Shown: one piece after another, positions 59,474-64,000 of the stretch
How the letters are laid out: each line of letters begins with the position of its first letter
Position numbering within the stretch: the stretch's first letter is position 1
From: Dimorphilus gyrociliatus
Lineage: Eukaryota; Annelida; Polychaeta; Dinophilidae
Direction of reading: 5' to 3'
NCBI GenBank assembly: GCA_904063045.1
Contig: CAJFCJ010000009.1
Coordinates: 2,108,968-2,172,967 of the forward strand
Length of the DNA stretch: 64,000 nt
Position numbers and translations under genes: made by a program
Notes under the pieces: model-generated
The model's input: only the letters and a program-made list of their open reading frames with translations
Told to the model about the DNA's origin: nothing
Databases searched by the model: none

Positions 59474-59752
59474 TTAGACGCTGTCACATGACTAAACACA
59501 AGAACGTGGGATAACCCAATAGTGATTGGCTGACTGTTCTGCGGCGGTAAAACTATCGAAATCTATTGGTGGATATTTTTAAATAAGAAAGTCATATGAC
59601 TCGACAACGGTAGATGGCGTTAAGCTTCCGTTAAAAATTTCCCTGTCTGCGAATAAACAAAACAGTGTACATATGGTTACTATCTGTTTACGCCCTTAGG
59701 AAATCACGAGTAAATGAGTTTAGTTGGAAAGACCGTACATAAAATTTCTCTA

Positions 59753-62700
59753 TTAGTTTCCATGTTTATTCTTAAAATAAAAACTCATAATAGATTTAGT
59801 TTGCAAAAACAAATATAAAGGTAAAAACAGTAGGAGAAGAGTAAATGTAATTAGTATTATGTTGAAAGCTGTTGGTATTATTTCAATACCGAATCCGTGT
59901 AATCTTAATACAAATTCAGTTTTAAATAAACACTTCTTATTGGTATCAATTTCATTAGAAAATCTAATTAAGAAATAATAGGTTGGAGGTCTTAAAATTT
60001 TGTCAGGGAGAAGATTAAAACATGGAGAATTCTCGTTACAAAACCACAAAAAGTCGTTATTCCTATTATTATATACTATACTATCTTTTTCAGCGTATAT
60101 TCTTAATATCTTGTTCTCATTCTTTCCATTTATCCTTTCTAAAGTTACATTATCGAAGTGGCGAATATTCTCTAAGTAATTGGCACCACCACCTATCAAT
60201 TCCAGAGTATAGTTACCCTGATATATTGTCTTATTATCAGTAATCCAATCGTAAATTGTGAACATGGGATAGAATCTATCATTTTTGTAGAAACACGGTA
60301 TTCCATCATTACTCCACCAGCATCCTTTAGCCTTTTTCTGCAGTCTTCTCCATAGCTCTTTTCTACTCATTTCTGGATCAAAATATATTGATAGCGAATT
60401 TGGACAGCCTAAGTAAACAGTTAATATATGCATTGGCCTCGTTTTTATCCAGTTTTTCTGACATGTTTTAAAAGGACACAATAGCTTTAACTCTACTGGA
60501 ATAAAATTTTTATCCCAAGTATCGCTTGAACTTTTCATAAGCCTCTTATTAATAAGTGATATTTGAAAGGTTATTGAAGAGTTGTACCAGTTTACATTTC
60601 TATTTACTGTAATTTCTAAAGAGCTGCTTCTTTCAAGCGTTCTTACTGACAAATGAGCTGATTCAAATGCCCAAGCGTCTAGCAGGGGCTCTACTACTAT
60701 AGAGAATGAAAATGTTTCACCGTAATCAATGTGAATGTCGGTGGGAATTTCTGATGACCATGTTTTAGATAAATCCAGGTTTTCTAGCCTGACCGAATCT
60801 GACCACGGGCTAGAATGGGTCAGGGCATCCTTCATATTCTCTTGCCATTCATCGATCAAATTAAGACTATTTCGATTTAAATAGGAACCGTAGAAAGACG
60901 AGTCGTAATCTCGAATGATATGGCGAATAAGTATATTTAAAGCTTGAACTGAAGATATTGATTTTAGGGAACTTTTTGAATTAGTCTGATTGTCGAAATA
61001 GTTCATATTATCAATTATCAAACGAACTTCTCTTGTATACTTTCGTAAGCTTTCGAAATAATATAGGAACTGAATAGGATATGGATTATCATAAATGAAT
61101 GAAGAGATACGCTCAAATTCAACTTTTACTCTCATGATTTCTTTACCCTTGACGATAAGCATAAGCTCACCATCTTCGTCAAGAAGACCACCGAGAATTG
61201 TATATCCTTTTATAGGATCTTGATTATCGAACGCCTTATTCCAATATATCGATGGATAAAATTGAACTAAATTTCCTGTAATCTCTTTAAACAGTAGTCT
61301 ACCGTCCTTTGTTACAAGATAAACACGACTAAATCGATCTAAAATTACATCAATTACCGCTTCATTCGTTAGAATTTTCTCGTCACCATTGATACCTTCT
61401 ATAGAGATGACCTTGGATCCGAGAAGATAATAACAAGGCGGATTAAATGATACGAAAGGTGAATGTGCGATACCTTTAAAATCACCTTGTGATCTAATCT
61501 CTCTTATGTAATTTTCTGTTTCTAAGCTACGTTTCACTACCCTATATTTTTGTTTAGTTCTTGTTAATAAAAGCATCTCTAAGCTATTTGATGGTAAAAT
61601 ACGAACATCTATAATATGACACGATTCATTGCAGACTCTCTTCAGTTCTAGCCATCTCTTATTTTCTTTTAACCAAATTTTTTCAGATGTAAAGCCAACA
61701 ACATTGATTTTATTGACGGATGGCACATGCAGTGGTGTAGCTCTAAGATGCTTTGGAGATATATCCCTTAAATAGCTTTTATCTGATATTGTTTTATCAA
61801 TGTTTTCGTCGTATGGAAGCTTGTACATATACAATTTATATAGGCCAGCGTTTGTTGCTAAAAGTAAACTATCGCCTAAAGATAGAGCGTCAAATAGCTC
61901 TATTTTAGAAGTGTTATAATGGAATTTCTTAAGGGATGCCCAATTGAAAAGGACAACTTGAAAAGTTCTAAAGTGGTCAATAGAAACTATAAGTTTTCCC
62001 TCTTGAGAGAGAATAAGTTCAACTCCGCCTCTTCCCCAAATATAATTGATTCTTTTAGGAGATGTAAAGTCATCTTTAGATAAATCCGTACTGCTTAGCC
62101 AACTGGGTAAAACTCTACCAGATATTTTATAGTGATATAAAGATAATAGATGATAGGATGAATCTTCTTTAATTGTAGTAGTTAAACTTTTCATTTTAAC
62201 AGCTATGGCAATGCACCTGAAAGAGTTTCATATACTGTATTTACATAGAGTATATAGATAATGTTTGCTAATTTTTGCGATATTACTTATTTACGACAAT
62301 AAAAAACAGTTAATATTATTAAGTTAAAATCTATTTTTATACTTTCTAAAGAGAAGAAAAAGCTTACTGTGTAGAAGCTATGAATGGTACAGGCGTTATC
62401 CATAATGAATTTTTTAACGAATTATCCAAAGAAACTAATGAGGATTGTAGAATTATTGTAAAGTGAGATACTCTCTTATTAAAATTCTCATGGGAGCGAC
62501 ACATTGGTTTCATCTCAACAATTGGATTTAATTCATTAATCCTATCTTGCCATCTTTCTACCTGTGAGATTTTATTAATTATATACAACTTTATCAAGCA
62601 TGAATAATTAGGTAATTTCAAATTCTATTGATATAAATTTACATAAATGCCACGCTCTAAACAAGTCAAATCATGCTTTAAAGTAATAACAAATTGATTA

Positions 62701-63004
62701 AATATGGCTGGATTTATAAAGTACTTTTTTTTTTGTAGCGTTTAATTAGCCTCTATTTATTTATAGATGTTATTACTTTAACGTATAAAGGGCAGTAGGT
62801 AAACATTCCAGTTCCTTTGAATGGTGAAAACCTTTGAAAATCCTTTAATTTTCCAGTAACGTTAACAGGACAAGAAGAGGCAGAAATATTCTGCCCAGCG
62901 AACTGTTGATCTAAAATAAACATTGATACTTTCCACAAGCATCTCTTAGCTACTGCATATCTTAAGCAAAACAGTATTATCAATGGGAATTGTATCATTG
63001 CCAT
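59753..63004 (-). CDS. CATSPERG: CatSper sperm calcium-channel auxiliary subunit gamma
   Basis: Four exons: 62777-63004, 62643-62723, 62368-62561 and 59753-62216 (2464 bases uninterrupted). The product is 988 residues (human 1159). The N-terminus is a signal peptide followed by KRCLWKV, recalling the gamma-subunit N-terminal pattern. Exon 3 ends in WITPVPF. The C-terminal part has blocks shared with CATSPERG: YLGCPNSLSIYFD, GIPCFYKNDRFYPMFTIYD, GNYTLELIGGG, LWFCNENSPC and LRLHGFGI. One membrane span and a short cytoplasmic tail follow. These subunits form the extracellular canopy over the CatSper pore in the sperm flagellum. Assignment to gamma over beta, delta or epsilon rests on the C-terminal blocks. 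Exon 2 is the least certain: it needs an acceptor in a poly-A-like tract (AAAAAAG). Confidence 0.85.
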
Positions 63005-63644
63005 CTATTGATTGGCAAATATTTAAAAATTCTATGAATTTAATGAATATTATTAAGAGATTGTTCTTTTACGCTGTTGTTGCGTTTTTCTTTAATAATA
63101 ATTATTATATTTCAAGACAACAAATGAGATTCACTTGTTAATAACATTGATTAAAAAATATACAATTTTCTTTTTAAAAATGCTTATCACGTTACGTTTC
63201 TATAAAAGTTTTGTTGATTTCATATATAGAAGTCACAACCTCTTTCTCTATCACTATCCTTAAAGTATCACAGACGATGCACAAAGAGAGTTGAATCATT
63301 GTAGAAATTATTAAAAAATAAAAACATTTAAGGAATTTGGCAAAGAATTAAAAGCCACAGAACAAAAAATATATGTGTAAAACATATAATAAAAGTTGAT
63401 CGATTTCATGTGATTATGTTGTTGTTTTGGTGGTATTATACACTTTAAAAACATAAAATAAGTACTAATTGCTTATTGATGGACATCACATTACTTATTA
63501 CGGAAAGAAACATTAAAACAATACAAGAGGATTGTTTGCAGTATTTTAAAAACAAAATAAAAATGATGTACAATATTTGTAAAACATAAATAGGCGAAAA
63601 TAATATGTGCGTGTATATAGGTGTAAAAATGATCAATTTCATTG
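63005..63644. other. Intergenic between CATSPERG start and the edge gene's stop
   Basis: About 640 AT-rich bases holding the CATSPERG promoter and the 3' UTR of the gene at the right edge. No coding sequence seen. Confidence 0.55.
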
Positions 63645-64000
63645 TTACGCGTTGCTTTGAGATCCAGCAGATCCAATTCTTACTTCATATTTATCACCAG
63701 CAGTGCCATTCCTCTTAAACCTTTTGAATATGTTTAAATTCGATAAGCTTGCTTTTAAATTTTGAGGTCTGTGTTCAATTAACCATCGACCTGAGCTTGT
63801 CGATGGATTCCTGTAAGCGTAGATAACCCAGCCAACTACACCAAATATTAATCCTAGTAGAACTAAAACAACAATTACAATAGCAACAACAGCTCCACTG
63901 TTGTTACTAGAGGACTTGCTCTTATCCTTCTTTCCGTGAGGTAGTGGCGTTGGTTTGGGAGTCCATCCTTCCTGATCACAACTTGTTGTATTTATATCCT
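63645..64000 (-). CDS. C-terminus of a single-pass membrane protein (partial)
   Basis: A minus-strand open frame enters from the right edge (first complete codon at 63998) and ends at 63645, giving 117 residues. A Cys-containing segment (TTSCDQEGW), a Pro/Lys/Ser-rich linker (TPKPTPLPHGKKDK) and one hydrophobic span (SGAVVAIVIVVLVLLGLIFG) precede a basic cytoplasmic tail of about 70 residues. This is the layout of a type I receptor or sorting protein after its last extracellular domain. The tail has no motif I can name with certainty. The identity must come from the missing upstream sequence. Confidence 0.7.
   Translation of the reverse strand, partial: DINTTSCDQEGWTPKPTPLPHGKKDKSKSSSNNSGAVVAIVIVVLVLLGLIFGVVGWVIYAYRNPSTSSGRWLIEHRPQNLKASLSNLNIFKRFKRNGTAGDKYEVRIGSAGSQSNA

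Noticed and set aside
62626-62643. An 18-base intron in CATSPERG
   Set aside because: Too short to splice; using the acceptor before 62561 gives an 81-base intron in the same phase and a better family match.
1-64000. Mobile elements, CRISPR arrays, operons, viral sequences
   Set aside because: I saw no transposase or reverse-transcriptase fragments, no long terminal or inverted repeats and no direct-repeat arrays other than simple microsatellites; the gene structures are eukaryotic.

Overview
This is a eukaryotic, clearly animal, nuclear window: AT-rich and gene-dense, with mostly short introns (often 40-100 bp) bounded by GT/AG. The gene set (Hes with a WRPW motif, GNB5, IFT172, a CatSper subunit, DHTKD1, histidine ammonia-lyase, FNIP) is metazoan. 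The very compact introns fit a small-genome spiralian such as the annelid Dimorphilus. That species guess is inference; the sequence itself only supports a compact animal genome. Gene models below were built by hand from splice signals, reading-frame phase and resemblance to remembered protein families. No search was run.

Layout. Bases 1-10.3 kb form a gene-poor domain around one gene, a Hes/Hairy-type Notch-pathway repressor (3588-4260, minus), with CSL/Su(H)-type sites, a TATA box and a CpG-rich block. It also holds a decayed short-chain dehydrogenase exon pair (about 9333-9604). An intron-containing tRNA-Leu(CAA) follows at 10.4 kb. From 10.8 kb on, genes are tightly packed: CCDC134 (-), GNB5 (-), MVB12 (-), TTC5 (+), a receptor-like kinase with a lectin-like ectodomain (-), HAL (-), POLR3H (+), a small FN3 membrane protein (+), TSR1 (-), a prominin-like five-pass protein (-), a small basic orphan (-), DHTKD1 (-), IFT172 (+), MSRA (-), two tandem DHRS1 copies (-), FNIP (-), CATSPERG (-), and the C-terminus of a single-pass membrane protein running off the right edge.

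Neighbouring genes have largely unrelated jobs: amino-acid catabolism (HAL, DHTKD1), RNA and ribosome production (POLR3H, TSR1, tRNA), cilium and sperm flagellum (IFT172, CATSPERG), membrane traffic (MVB12), and signalling (Hes, GNB5, FNIP, kinase). Several pairs are head-to-head over short gaps (MVB12/TTC5, HAL/POLR3H, DHTKD1/IFT172) and probably share promoters.

The most unusual object is the gene at 19657-24118. It predicts a signal peptide, an MRH (mannose-6-phosphate-receptor-homology)-like ectodomain interrupted by a run of acidic residues, one membrane span, and a cytoplasmic Ser/Thr kinase of the tyrosine-kinase-like group with intact catalytic motifs. Other points of note are gene conversion between the DHRS1 copies and an over-represented 8-base palindrome, TAGGCCTA.
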